This document shows, one piece after another, positions 51,485 through 60,368 of a stretch of 64,000 nucleotides of DNA. This DNA is from Eisenbergiella tayi (GTDB lineage: Bacteria; Bacillota; Clostridia; Lachnospirales; Lachnospiraceae). Under the pieces are notes generated by a model. The model saw only the letters and a list, made by a program, of their open reading frames with translations. It searched no databases and was not told where the DNA came from. Where the stretch lies: NCBI RefSeq assembly GCF_001881565.1, contig NZ_MPDJ01000004.1:227126-291125 (forward strand), written 5' to 3'. The translations under genes were made by a program, and so were the position numbers. Within the stretch, counting starts at the first letter, position 1. Every line of letters starts with the position of its first letter.

Positions 51485-52906
51485 TTAAGCACGCACTTTC
51501 TTCCCGTTCTTATCCAGGCTGCTGAAAATAACCAGCGCTGCGGCTGATACCAGGTAAGCGATCATCAGCGCCAGATCCACATTGATCACACCATAAAGAG
51601 GTCCCGGGATTCCGATAAAGAAGGAAACCACTCCTACGATCCCGCCTGCGAAAGCCGCCGCAAAGGCGCCTTTTCTGGTAGCTCCGCTCCACAAAAGCCC
51701 TCCCAGCAGAGGAACCAGCATACTTCCCATATACGGATAATTAAAAATAATCATGGCGTCCAGTATATCCGTCATCTTAAAGGCAAACAGAATTCCTGCA
51801 ATACTGCCTCCAAATACGGCCACACGGGATATCAGCTTGGCCTTGGGAAGCTCATCCAGATTTTCCACCTCAGGGTGAAGAAATTTGTTATAGAAATCCC
51901 TGGAAAAAGAAGCCCCCAAAGACAGAATAACACAGTTTGCGCTTGACATCGCCGCAGAAAGAATAGCCGCAATAACAATTCCCGCCAACACAGGATGAAG
52001 GACTCCGGTAGCCGCTATGGTAAAAATACCATCCGTCACTCCCGGGAAAAGTATGGTGGAGGCCGCTCCCACCGTAGAGCACAGCAGACCGATAATAATA
52101 ACGATCACTCCGCCCCCAATACATCCCCTGGTAGCCGTCTTCGCATCCTTGGCCGACTGAATCCTGGCATAGGCATCATAAGAAACCGATATGGAGAGGA
52201 AAAACGGCAGCACCAGATAGATAAACTTGGTGCCCATTCCATGAGGAATAAACGGTGTTGCATAGATAGCGCCGATGCTTCCTCCCGCATGAGTAAACTG
52301 AATCAGGGTTGCAACGGCAAGAATGGGAATCCCGATGATTATAATCCCTGTCTGAATTACATCAGTAAGCACCACACCCCACATGCCGCCAACCGTACAG
52401 TAAATAAGGATAACCACGGCGGTAATGACAACACCTGCTTCAAAAGGAATCCCAAAGCCGGAAAGGATACCGCCGCAGGCAAGAAGCTGGGCGATAAAAA
52501 TTCCCAGAAGGCTCGGTACATTGCTGATCCATGCCCAGAAGCGGATGCCTTTGCTGTCCCCGTATCTCTTTGCGAAGAAATCGAGAGGCACATAGCCTTC
52601 CTCCTGGCGCAGCTTTCTCGCCGTCAGAAGCCCGGCCAGGATTAATCCGCCGCCGCAGCCAATGGAATAATAAATTCCCGGCCATACGCCATCGTTATAA
52701 CCGTTTGTGGCACTGCTGAGCACAATACCGACTCCTATCTGGACAGCCGCCAGTGTTATGGCTGTCATCGGAGTGTTCAGTCGTCTTCCTGCCACAAGGA
52801 AATCCGACGCTTTCTTATTCTTTCTCGATGCATAGATTCCGGTCCCGATCATAACCAGAAAATATGCCACGCAGATTGTTACAATAACTGTGTTTTCCCC
52901 CATCAT
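51485..52906 (-). CDS. Sodium:solute symporter (SSS family)
   Basis: This encodes 473 residues from MMGENTVIVTICVAYF, five bases after AAAGGAG. About 13 helices with SSS features are present: KASDFLVAGRRLNTPMTAITLAAVQIG near helix 2 and SSANCVILSLGASFSRDFY in the sodium-site helix. It should import an organic anion, amino acid or sugar with Na+. As the first gene of the operon, it probably supplies the substrate of the flavoprotein/ferredoxin pair. Confidence 0.93.
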   Translation of the reverse strand: MMGENTVIVTICVAYFLVMIGTGIYASRKNKKASDFLVAGRRLNTPMTAITLAAVQIGVGIVLSSATNGYNDGVWPGIYYSIGCGGGLILAGLLTARKLRQEEGYVPLDFFAKRYGDSKGIRFWAWISNVPSLLGIFIAQLLACGGILSGFGIPFEAGVVITAVVILIYCTVGGMWGVVLTDVIQTGIIIIGIPILAVATLIQFTHAGGSIGAIYATPFIPHGMGTKFIYLVLPFFLSISVSYDAYARIQSAKDAKTATRGCIGGGVIVIIIGLLCSTVGAASTILFPGVTDGIFTIAATGVLHPVLAGIVIAAILSAAMSSANCVILSLGASFSRDFYNKFLHPEVENLDELPKAKLISRVAVFGGSIAGILFAFKMTDILDAMIIFNYPYMGSMLVPLLGGLLWSGATRKGAFAAAFAGGIVGVVSFFIGIPGPLYGVINVDLALMIAYLVSAAALVIFSSLDKNGKKVRA

Positions 52907-53011
52907 TCTGTCTCCTTTGGATATTTTATCTTGGGTATTGCATGCATAGATTTTCGGCTTCCCGCATACACACGCTGTCGCGTACACGCTTTAAAGCAGC
53001 AAAGCTTTATT

Positions 53012-53040
53012 ATTGTAACATTTTACCATAGGGAAAGCAA
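53012..53040 (-). promoter_or_regulatory. Promoter of the symporter-flavoprotein operon
   Basis: TTGCTT (53035-53040), 17 bases and TACAAT (53012-53017) on the minus strand, about 100 bases before the symporter ATG. The rest of the 52907-53350 gap holds no recognisable gene; its right part is AT-rich and leads into the plus-strand peptide gene. Confidence 0.6.
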
Positions 53041-53350
53041 GCCGCATTTGTACTTTCCGTATTTACGCTTTCCATATTGTAAGCCGTTCATAAGAGGCTA
53101 TAGGAAAAATGGTGGAAGGAGGGGAATCTTCTTCATATAGATGGATGTAAAATAATTTTTGTCATTGGTTACTCCCTATTAAATATGAATTATTTTGACC
53201 ACCAAAAGTACTTTTTTGTCCTTCAACAGCAATTCTAACAACTTAAAAATGTGTTACACTTAGTATATAGATACATAGTAAAAGAAAGGGTGATTCCATT
53301 GCAGATAACACGACAGCGATACCGATAACATATATAAAAGGAGGTACCTT

Positions 53351-53580
53351 ATGAAAAGAATTTTTTGTATTTGCCTCGCTTTTCTTTTATCAATTGCTAT
53401 AATAAATTCAGTGATGGCATAAAAGTATCAAATCCTGCAAGCGGTCAAAGCTATGGGAAAGTATTTAATATGTCAACCTATTATGATGCAGGCAGTAATT
53501 TCGGATTTGTCAAAGGACAAATTGACTTTAGCAGTGGTGATTATGTTTACTGGGATTGGTGTATACAACGAGGTTCATGA
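53351..53580 (+). pseudogene. Small secreted protein gene with a frameshift after the signal peptide
   Basis: AAAGGAGGT lies before the ATG at 53351. The first 23 codons are a complete signal peptide (MKRIFCICLAFLLSIAIINS then VMA, an AXA-type cleavage site) and stop at TAA. The mature part continues in the next frame (KVSNPASGQSYGKVFNMSTY to IQRGS, stop 53580). Loss of one base right after the signal codons explains this. The joined product would be about 75 residues. It could be a true pseudogene or a sequence error. The AT-rich composition differs from the neighbours. Confidence 0.7.
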
Positions 53581-54236
53581 ATAAGAATAATATTTACCAT
53601 AAAATTGTAATTGTTATAATAACTGTAACTGCAGTTTTTTTATTATACTTCCTTTTTATAAAAAGCAGAGATGATACATATGATTTTCCTGTAAAAAGCC
53701 CAATGCTGGATTGGGGCAGCAGCAAGGAAGATGTAATAGCAAAAACGAATGCAGAACCGGTATCCTCGCATGATGAGATATCTTCAACACAAGTATTATA
53801 TACAGATGAAAAAATTGAGACTCTTTTTGGAATTAGTTCTGAAACCCGATTTTTTATAATTACAGATTCCACAGTACCTGTTGGTCTTTACGGAGTTCAA
53901 TTTACATTTGATAATTATACTTATGAAGAAACAAAAGAAGCAATATTTAATCAATACAAAGATATCAATGATTCCGTAAAATGGGGTGATTCGGGTAATC
54001 TACTTACTACATTCTATTATCCAGAGTCTGCACGCTTTATCCATATGAGTGATTCACAATGGAATGTTATCTGTGATTATTATACTAAAATGTCCATAGC
54101 TTCTGCTGCAGAGGAGCTGGAATACAAACTTAACAAAATGCGAAATAATGAATATTACTTTATGATTCAAATAACAGAACCAAATGTAGTATTTATAAAC
54201 GCTCTGCCTTTAGCTATATTGTCTAATTCCAATTAA
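53577..54236 (+). CDS. Membrane-anchored protein of unknown function
   Basis: This encodes 219 residues from the ATG at 53577, whose ATGA overlaps the stop of the broken peptide gene, so translation is coupled. One helix (about 6-28) anchors an outer domain (SSKEDVIAKTNAEPVSSHDEI, YGVQFTFDNYTYEETKEAIFNQYKD) that resembles no family I know. With the secreted peptide gene it forms an AT-rich two-gene island that looks foreign to its surroundings. Confidence 0.7.
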   Translation: MNKNNIYHKIVIVIITVTAVFLLYFLFIKSRDDTYDFPVKSPMLDWGSSKEDVIAKTNAEPVSSHDEISSTQVLYTDEKIETLFGISSETRFFIITDSTVPVGLYGVQFTFDNYTYEETKEAIFNQYKDINDSVKWGDSGNLLTTFYYPESARFIHMSDSQWNVICDYYTKMSIASAAEELEYKLNKMRNNEYYFMIQITEPNVVFINALPLAILSNSN

Positions 54237-54276
54237 AATCCACCAAGGGGCTGTCGGGAAACAGACAGTCCTAAAC

Positions 54277-54314
54277 AGGGGAGCCGATGACTCGAACGTG
54301 TCACCGGCTCCCCT
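54277..54314 (+). terminator. Terminator after the 53577-54236 gene
   Basis: AGGGGAGCCG pairs with CGGCTCCCCT, with further TGAC/GTCA pairs inside. It is followed by GGACTTTTC on the plus strand, and may also stop the dus transcript from the other side. Confidence 0.75.
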
Positions 54315-54380
54315 GGACTTTTCTGCAAAAAGAACTTTAAAAATTGCATTAACCGACAGCTCTTATGACAGCAGAGCTTT

Positions 54381-55343
54381 TTATATGGATAGACGAAATG
54401 CGCCGTTTTCTGCCAGTTCCTGTTCCCGGAAAAGAGTTCTGACAGCTTCCTCATAATCGCACAGGCGCTGTGCTTTCTTAATCTTTTTTACATATTTTTC
54501 AGGATTGGTAAACAAAAAGCCCAGATAAAACCAAAGCTCCTTCATTCTGAAAAGGACATCTCTTTCTCCGGAAAGCACTTCCCTGTAGTCCCCTGCAAGT
54601 CTGTCCAGAAATTGCTTTATCTCCTGCTTTGACGGCTGCTTTTCCCCGCACAGTCTTCCGGGCAGTCCGGGGTTTGCCAGTATGCCTCTCCCCAGCATCA
54701 CAGCCCCGGTCTCCGGGAATGATGCTGTAAATTGTTCATAATCACCTTCGGAAAAAATATCTCCGTTATATACCACGCTGTTCCGGCTTATCTTCAGCGC
54801 ATCTGCGAAAACCTTCCGATCAGGGCTGTTTCTGTAATAATCAGCCTGCACACGGGGATGTATAATCAGTTCCTTCAGTGGATATTTGTTAAAAATTTCC
54901 AGCAGCCGGTAAAACTCCTCCGGCTCGTCCATACCCAGCCTGGTTTTAATGGAAATATCCATATTCAGATTTTCGAACAGGTTATCCAGAAACCGATCCA
55001 GGGTTTCCCGTTCTCCCAGAAATCCCGAGCCTTTTTTCTTAGATACCACTGTTGCCGAGGGACAGCCCAGATTCAGATTTACTTCCTGGTAGCCGAACTC
55101 ACGGAGCTTTTCTGCCGTACGAATGAAATCCTCCGCTCTGTTGGTCAGGATCTGGGGAACCACACGCATTCCCTCATTATGCTCCGGCAGAATATCATTT
55201 TTTTCTTTGGAATTCAGGGTTTTATCCTGTTTAGGGGCTATAAAGGGAGTAAAATATTTATCCATGGGATGAAAACAGCTGTGATAGGCGCGTCTGTATA
55301 TGTAGCCCGTGATCCCTTCCATGGGAGCAAAGTAGAAATTCAT
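54381..55343 (-). CDS. dus: tRNA-dihydrouridine synthase
   Basis: This encodes 320 residues. FMN-dependent reduction of uridines in the tRNA D-loop is the family role. FAPMEGITGYIYRRAYHS (about 5-22), VNLNLGCPSATVVSKKKGSGFL with the catalytic Cys, IKTRLGMD and MLGRGILANPGLPG are typical of the TIM-barrel Dus enzymes. AAAGGAA precedes the ATG at 55343. Which uridine is modified cannot be told. Confidence 0.95.
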   Translation of the reverse strand: MNFYFAPMEGITGYIYRRAYHSCFHPMDKYFTPFIAPKQDKTLNSKEKNDILPEHNEGMRVVPQILTNRAEDFIRTAEKLREFGYQEVNLNLGCPSATVVSKKKGSGFLGERETLDRFLDNLFENLNMDISIKTRLGMDEPEEFYRLLEIFNKYPLKELIIHPRVQADYYRNSPDRKVFADALKISRNSVVYNGDIFSEGDYEQFTASFPETGAVMLGRGILANPGLPGRLCGEKQPSKQEIKQFLDRLAGDYREVLSGERDVLFRMKELWFYLGFLFTNPEKYVKKIKKAQRLCDYEEAVRTLFREQELAENGAFRLSI

Positions 55344-55400
55344 AGTTTATTCCTTTTTCTTTTTTCTATTTCTTATAAATAACCGGAAAATAAATTACCT

Positions 55401-55865
55401 TCAGCTTTTATCAGAATTATCTGTCATAAATTGATAAATACACTTTTCTCTGGCTCCATCCCTGTACATTTCATTCGTTTCCGGCAATTGTTCAATTTCC
55501 TTCAGAATACCCCCTGCACATTCACAAGTCCTGGCTGATGCTATATTTGTGGGGTCACAGGTTATAATCAGACTTTTCATCCCATGTTCTCCGGCCAGCT
55601 TAAAAAGCAGGCGGCACGCCTTGGCCGCATAGTGATTTCCACGGTATGGCTCTTCAATCCGGTAACCTATATTTCCGCCGTAATAAGTGTTGTCATTATA
55701 GCCTATCCGCAGGTCACAGCTGCCGATTTCCTGACTGTTATCCCTCAGGCATATCGTAAAATAATAGGCCGGTACATATCCTTTTTCCTTGTTTTCTTCC
55801 GCTGTCCGGTCAAGCCTGAGATAAATTTCATTGTCGTATAGATCTTCTGTTGGTAAAAAAGCCAT
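55401..55865 (-). CDS. GNAT-family N-acetyltransferase
   Basis: This encodes 154 residues. EIGSCDLRIGYNDNTYYGGNIGYRIEEPYRGNHYAAKACRLLFKLAGEHGM shows the strand-turn-helix with the acetyl-CoA pyrophosphate loop (EPYRGNHYA), and CDPTNIASARTCECAGG the C-terminal strand region. It is closest in style to RimJ/RimL-type acetyltransferases; the acceptor is unknown. GGAG lies seven bases before the ATG at 55865. Confidence 0.9.
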   Translation of the reverse strand: MAFLPTEDLYDNEIYLRLDRTAEENKEKGYVPAYYFTICLRDNSQEIGSCDLRIGYNDNTYYGGNIGYRIEEPYRGNHYAAKACRLLFKLAGEHGMKSLIITCDPTNIASARTCECAGGILKEIEQLPETNEMYRDGAREKCIYQFMTDNSDKS

Positions 55866-55891
55866 TGATGTTCTCCTTATTATATGAAAAA

Positions 55892-56443
55892 TCAGTCTGA
55901 TTTTTCTGTATCGGTTATAGATAGTAACCCGGAGTCTATTTTGTCTGAGGTTTCCTCCATTGTCTCCTCAAATAAAAGTACAATTCCAAATCTATAATTA
56001 TATCCCTCATTTTTATCCATAAATGCTTTTATTTTCTTTTTATCCTGATTAATATCTTTATTCCACCAAGATTTAATTTCCATTACTAAAAAGTTCCCTT
56101 TATTATCTCCCCTGTGATGAATTATTAAATCCGGATAAGTACCATTTGCAAAAGCAGAGAGTCTCTTTAAATCATATCCATTTCTGTTATATTCACAATC
56201 CACTACTAAATTTCTTAGTACTTCTTTTTCATCCAGAATATTTTGCAGATAATGAGCAAACCGAAATAGGCATGCCCTTTCACAAACATGATTATCTGAA
56301 CATTTTGGAGAAGCCGGTCCATTTTTAATCAAATATCCATCTTTAGTATATAATCTATAAACAGCTTCTTTTAAAACTCCCTTCAACTCATTTTTAGTTA
56401 TTTCTCCATCAATTTCAAATGGAATATCACTATATTTATCCAT
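55892..56443 (-). CDS. PD-(D/E)XK-type nuclease-like small protein
   Basis: This encodes 183 residues from the ATG at 56443, five bases after AGGTGG (GTG at 56452 and ATG at 56446 are alternatives). YPDLIIHHRGDNKGNFLVMEIKSWW (about 106-130) gives the PD...ExK catalytic signature, with a Glu in the N-terminal helix region. A cluster of Cys (KCSDNHVCERAC) lies before it. Similar stand-alone proteins are annotated only as hypothetical. The gene is very AT-rich compared with its neighbours, which suggests transfer. Confidence 0.65.
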   Translation of the reverse strand: MDKYSDIPFEIDGEITKNELKGVLKEAVYRLYTKDGYLIKNGPASPKCSDNHVCERACLFRFAHYLQNILDEKEVLRNLVVDCEYNRNGYDLKRLSAFANGTYPDLIIHHRGDNKGNFLVMEIKSWWNKDINQDKKKIKAFMDKNEGYNYRFGIVLLFEETMEETSDKIDSGLLSITDTEKSD

Positions 56444-56670
56444 CATCCCCACCTGTGTTCTTTATTCAATATCAAATTTTTTATCCTTTGAATATTATAC
56501 AGCACAAGTGCAGTCTTGTGGAGTTATTTCTCTCTTATAACTGAATAAATTTTAGCTTATATCTTTAGTAGTTCCTATAATCTACAATGCACAGCCCTGT
56601 ATTCAATTGTACCATCTAAAATCAATACTCAAAAAATTTTCATTTCATTATTGTGACTACATGAAATACC

Positions 56671-57171
56671 TCATTTTTCCTTTACCGCAATCCATACTTC
56701 AGCGTACCCGTCTTTTCCATAGAATTCAATATCCGGCGCCCCCGATTTCATCTTACCCGTCAGATAGCCTTTATTCAACGCTCTGTATTTCGATTTTGGC
56801 AGCCATTTTGTGATTGCCTGCGCTTCCGTTTTCCCTATGGCTTCAATCGTGCAGGGGAATACTGCCCATGTCATAGCCGGTACGGTGTAAGCTGTGAATT
56901 CACCCTGTGCATCACTGCTGCCTGCAGCTGCAATCAGATACTCGAATTTTCGGGGATCCGCTTCGTCCGTATTATAAATATTAATGCCAAACAGCCCCTG
57001 CGGTTCCTGTTCCGTCAATGCCAGCAGTGGCTTTTCCAGGCCTTCTGCCTTAAACCTGGCCCAATGTGAGGGGACAGCCTTTCTTCCCTCGCCCTTTTTA
57101 TTTGTTGTCTGAATCATGTAACCTATTACCCGAAAGCTTTCCTTTTTCTCAATCCGAAAAGGTAAATCCAT
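56671..57171 (-). CDS. GyrI-like (AraC effector-binding) domain protein
   Basis: This encodes 166 residues from MDLPFRIEKKESFRVIGYMI at 57171, with AGGAGG eight bases upstream. Two halves of the SOUL/GyrI-like fold are visible (AAAGSSDAQGEFTAYTVPAMTWAVFPC and the C-terminal GAPDIEFYGKDGYAEVWIAVKEK). Stand-alone proteins of this kind bind small hydrophobic or drug-like ligands. The gap 57172-57474 contains only the terminator of the next gene and a weak promoter (TTGATA...) near the start. Confidence 0.85.
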   Translation of the reverse strand: MDLPFRIEKKESFRVIGYMIQTTNKKGEGRKAVPSHWARFKAEGLEKPLLALTEQEPQGLFGINIYNTDEADPRKFEYLIAAAGSSDAQGEFTAYTVPAMTWAVFPCTIEAIGKTEAQAITKWLPKSKYRALNKGYLTGKMKSGAPDIEFYGKDGYAEVWIAVKEK

Positions 57172-57437
57172 AACTTTGTCCTCCTGCCTATTACACTTTT
57201 TATCATACCTTATCAAGGATCGCCATCCATATCCGTCTTAAACAATCCCCAGCACAGGGACTTCCGCCGCTTTCCCCTTCCAATTCCGGACATTTGCGTT
57301 TTGTAACGGATATTTCGCCAATCACTTCTGATGCAGCTTATATTATAATTGGGATAAGGAAATACATCCTCTCATTCCTGGTACCATGAGGATAAGTGAC
57401 ATAAAGCCGGCGATGCCGGCCTATAGACAGAGATCAT

Positions 57438-57467
57438 AAAAAGGTGCGCCACAAGAGACACACCTTT
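57438..57467 (-). terminator. Terminator after the 57475-58374 gene
   Basis: AAAGGTGTG pairs with CGCACCTTT (one mismatch) and runs into TTTTTAT on the minus strand, just past the stop. Confidence 0.75.
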
Positions 57468-57474
57468 CTCTTTC

Positions 57475-58374
57475 TCATTTATACACCGGCAAAAGCTCCA
57501 CACCCTGGATAGGGATTTTAAAGGAACGGGTGGATGGGAAAATGCGGTAGTATTCATTATCCACCTTTACTATTGTCTCCGTCCCATTTTTTATTTCCTC
57601 ACAGGTATGTCCGTTTTTCTCTAAAAAAGCAATTGCAGCGCTTCTTCTGTCCTTTACGCTCGTACCCATAATCACCATATCAATAAAAATTGCCTGACGC
57701 CTGTCCAGAAACGGAAACATCAGATTAACGCCTTCCAGATAAGGATTTGTAAAAATCTTATGCTTCCAGTTCATAAACTTCAGCCCCAAAAGCCATACCG
57801 CGCTGTGAAATTCCTGTTCCAGAATGGCTTTGTACAGAGACTTTTCCTCTGCAGCCTGTATCAGCTTAATCCGAACCTTCTCCTGTTCCTCCTGGGAAAA
57901 AATATCATGCATACAGCCGCTTTCCCTGAACAGCCAAAGTAATATTACAATATCTTCCGGCAATTCGGTCTGTTCCAGGACACATGTCCTGATTTTCTCT
58001 ATTATGTATTGATAGAGTGCAGAATCACTTTTATATTCTCTCATAGTCACGTTTGCTGTATAGTAGTTCATATCACAGCCTAATAAATTGGGAATCTCCT
58101 TCAGAATTCCTTCCGCCTTTAATATATCAGTGAATTCCTTTTCGAGTGCGTTCCGCTCTTTGCGCTTCATTTTTTTAATGCCGTCAAGCTGTTCCCGCAG
58201 TTTTTGCTCAAATACTGCGGCATCTCTATTCTCTTCCTCATATAAAAGGGTCTGCACCGTCTTTGCCGCCGCAATTCCTGCTACTGCCACATTCTTTGCC
58301 ACGCTTTCATGCAGACTGTCCTGGGCATTAAGCGCGATTACCGCAAACTGCTCTGCTATTGTATAATTTTTCAT
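57475..58374 (-). CDS. Conserved-looking cytoplasmic protein, unknown
   Basis: This encodes 299 residues. No signal peptide or membrane helix is seen. It appears mostly helical (EQFAVIALNAQDSLHESVAKNVAVAGIAAAKTVQTLL; LREQLDGIKKMKRKERNALEKEFTDIL) with a C-terminal strand-rich end (ETIVKVDNEYYRIFPSTRSFKIPI). The N-terminal half slightly recalls GPP34-like proteins, but not enough to assign it. AAGGTG lies before the ATG at 58374. It is a single gene with its own terminator. Confidence 0.7.
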   Translation of the reverse strand: MKNYTIAEQFAVIALNAQDSLHESVAKNVAVAGIAAAKTVQTLLYEEENRDAAVFEQKLREQLDGIKKMKRKERNALEKEFTDILKAEGILKEIPNLLGCDMNYYTANVTMREYKSDSALYQYIIEKIRTCVLEQTELPEDIVILLWLFRESGCMHDIFSQEEQEKVRIKLIQAAEEKSLYKAILEQEFHSAVWLLGLKFMNWKHKIFTNPYLEGVNLMFPFLDRRQAIFIDMVIMGTSVKDRRSAAIAFLEKNGHTCEEIKNGTETIVKVDNEYYRIFPSTRSFKIPIQGVELLPVYK

Positions 58375-58497
58375 ATAACACCTTCTGTTCTGTGATTAAT
58401 ATGAAGCAGGAAAACTCTCCATTTATCCCTTTATTACTTATGCGTTCAGCATACCATTTTAAGCCGGCAATGACAATAGGAATCCATGGAAAACGAA

Positions 58498-58521
58498 AGC
58501 TCCTGAGTTATCCCAGGAGCC
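58498..58521 (-). terminator. Terminator after the subtilase-like gene
   Basis: GCTCCTG pairs with CAGGAGC around a short loop a few bases past the stop at 58526. The minus strand continues TTTCGTTTTCC, a broken T tract. Confidence 0.65.
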
Positions 58522-58525
58522 CCTT

Positions 58526-60202
58526 TTACAAATTTAATTTACTCAGGATTCCATAAATATCCAGGATTCCATATCCCCAATTGGGATTGGGAAAAACATA
58601 GCTTGCGTTGCTTCTGTCCGCCCCACGAATAATCAGCTGGTTTACATCGCTTCCGGTTACTGAAGTATAGTTTCCTCTCACCACCGCCCATTCAAACAGC
58701 ATGGCTATTACTCCGGTCGTAAATGCTGTTGCCGCTCCGGTTCCTGTCAGATTACCGTAAAGGCCATTGGGCATGGCACATGCAATCATATTTCCCGGCG
58801 CCGTAACATCCGGGATAACTCTCCAGTCTCTTGTATACCCCCAGCCGGACTGGGCAAGCATACTCTTTGTCTGAGGATCATATGCGGTCACCGTCAGCAA
58901 ATTATTGGCCGTTCCCGGCATGGTGACTGTAGTATAGGGCGACGGTTTCAAAAAATAAGTTTCATCCGTTATCAGATCTCCTGACGGAAGCCATGCATGA
59001 AAAGTATACGCTTCCTCTTCCAGATTTTCCAAATCAAATGTCCAGATTCCTTCATGAGGGTCTTCGAATCTGATTAAAATCAGCTGCTCTCCATTTTCTT
59101 TTTCCAATGTAATATTGTTTACCCAGATCTTGCTTTCTTCGAAAATAAAATTAAAAGCATTGCAGCTTTCCAGCTGCGGATAAATGACTCTTGTATATTC
59201 ACCGGTAGGGCACATGATCTTAATGGACAGCCTGGCCGGCAGCCCAGACCATATCTCCATTGCAAACAGCTTTTCATTCTCTCCAACCTTCAGCTCAAAG
59301 CTGTGGCTGTATGGAGCGGCTTCCGCCGCACCGAAATAATGCCGCCGTCTGTTTCCTTCATTTCCCGCCGCAACAGCAATATCTATCTGAGGCAGCAACA
59401 CGATTCTGTCCATGTAGTCGTTTAAGGTACTGAATTCACTATGGCTCCCCTGACTGCTTCCCAGTGCGAAACAAATGGCCATAGGGCGCCTGAGACTTCG
59501 GGATACCCCCTCCAGATATTTCAATGCCAGCATAATATCTGTTTCCTGGTAGCACTCCGCATCCTCCGGCACAAAAGATATTTGGAGCAGATTCTTTTTT
59601 GGCTTTTTCAGTTTTACCACTACCAGTTCCGCCTGTGTAACGATGCCTCTGACCCCATTATCCTCATTCAGGCTTCCCGCTATAATACTGGCAATAGCCG
59701 TTCCATGTCCGTTTGTATCTGCAGTCGGTACGATGTCCAACGGATTTTCAGCCCGGAGCGCTCTGTTGATCATGTCTCTTCCATATTCTGTACCGTATTG
59801 AAATCCGGCCGGAGGCGTTCCGTCCTGTATGGACTGATCCCAAATACTGACAATACGGGTATTTCCATCCTTATCCAAAAAAGCCGGATGCCGGTAGTCA
59901 ATCCCGGTATCTATTACCCCGACCAGTATCCCTTGTCCGTAGAGCGCCAAATAAGGGTTATTCTGGACACTGCTCACGCCTGCATCATCTATCCCTGCCT
60001 GGGCCATCGGCGTATACAGGCTTGGAAAGCTATAATACTCATAAAGCTGACCAAGCTCACAAGGCGTGGGATCTTCCCTTAATACATGAAGGATTGAATA
60101 CATATTATTGAGCCTGGTAATATCACTTTCCTGTACCTGTTCTCCCAATAACGTGTTATCAATTATTAAATCAAGATAATTTTCATCCAGGATTTTGTTC
60201 AT
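58526..60202 (-). CDS. S8 subtilase-family protein, catalytic Ser replaced by Gly
   Basis: This encodes 558 residues from MNKILDENYLD at 60202. The catalytic Asp (GVIDTGID) and His (TNGHGTAIAS) are intact, but the usual GTSxA motif reads GTGAATA, checked on the DNA (GGA ACC GGA GCG GCA). A large insertion of some 150 residues in the second half and the absence of a signal peptide fit the clostridial CspA/B/C group, where pseudoproteases take part in spore germination. CspC of C. difficile has a similar loss of catalytic Ser. An alternative is a cytoplasmic subtilase with an unusual nucleophile. Confidence 0.82.
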   Translation of the reverse strand: MNKILDENYLDLIIDNTLLGEQVQESDITRLNNMYSILHVLREDPTPCELGQLYEYYSFPSLYTPMAQAGIDDAGVSSVQNNPYLALYGQGILVGVIDTGIDYRHPAFLDKDGNTRIVSIWDQSIQDGTPPAGFQYGTEYGRDMINRALRAENPLDIVPTADTNGHGTAIASIIAGSLNEDNGVRGIVTQAELVVVKLKKPKKNLLQISFVPEDAECYQETDIMLALKYLEGVSRSLRRPMAICFALGSSQGSHSEFSTLNDYMDRIVLLPQIDIAVAAGNEGNRRRHYFGAAEAAPYSHSFELKVGENEKLFAMEIWSGLPARLSIKIMCPTGEYTRVIYPQLESCNAFNFIFEESKIWVNNITLEKENGEQLILIRFEDPHEGIWTFDLENLEEEAYTFHAWLPSGDLITDETYFLKPSPYTTVTMPGTANNLLTVTAYDPQTKSMLAQSGWGYTRDWRVIPDVTAPGNMIACAMPNGLYGNLTGTGAATAFTTGVIAMLFEWAVVRGNYTSVTGSDVNQLIIRGADRSNASYVFPNPNWGYGILDIYGILSKLNL

Positions 60203-60310
60203 GCACAGATTTCTCCATTGTTTCATTTTTATAGTATATTAACTGAAAACATACTTAAGACCTGGCAAAAGAAAATCCTTGTATTTATTGCGGAAAAGTA
60301 TACTGCCCTG

Positions 60311-60342
60311 AAAAAAGGACCTGTGCTTGTCACACAGGCCCT
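60311..60342 (-). terminator. Terminator after the SDR gene
   Basis: GGGCCTGTG pairs with CACAGGTCC (one G-T) and is followed by six T on the minus strand, 26 bases past the stop. Confidence 0.88.
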
Positions 60343-60368
60343 TACCTATCTTAAGAAGAAAAACATTT

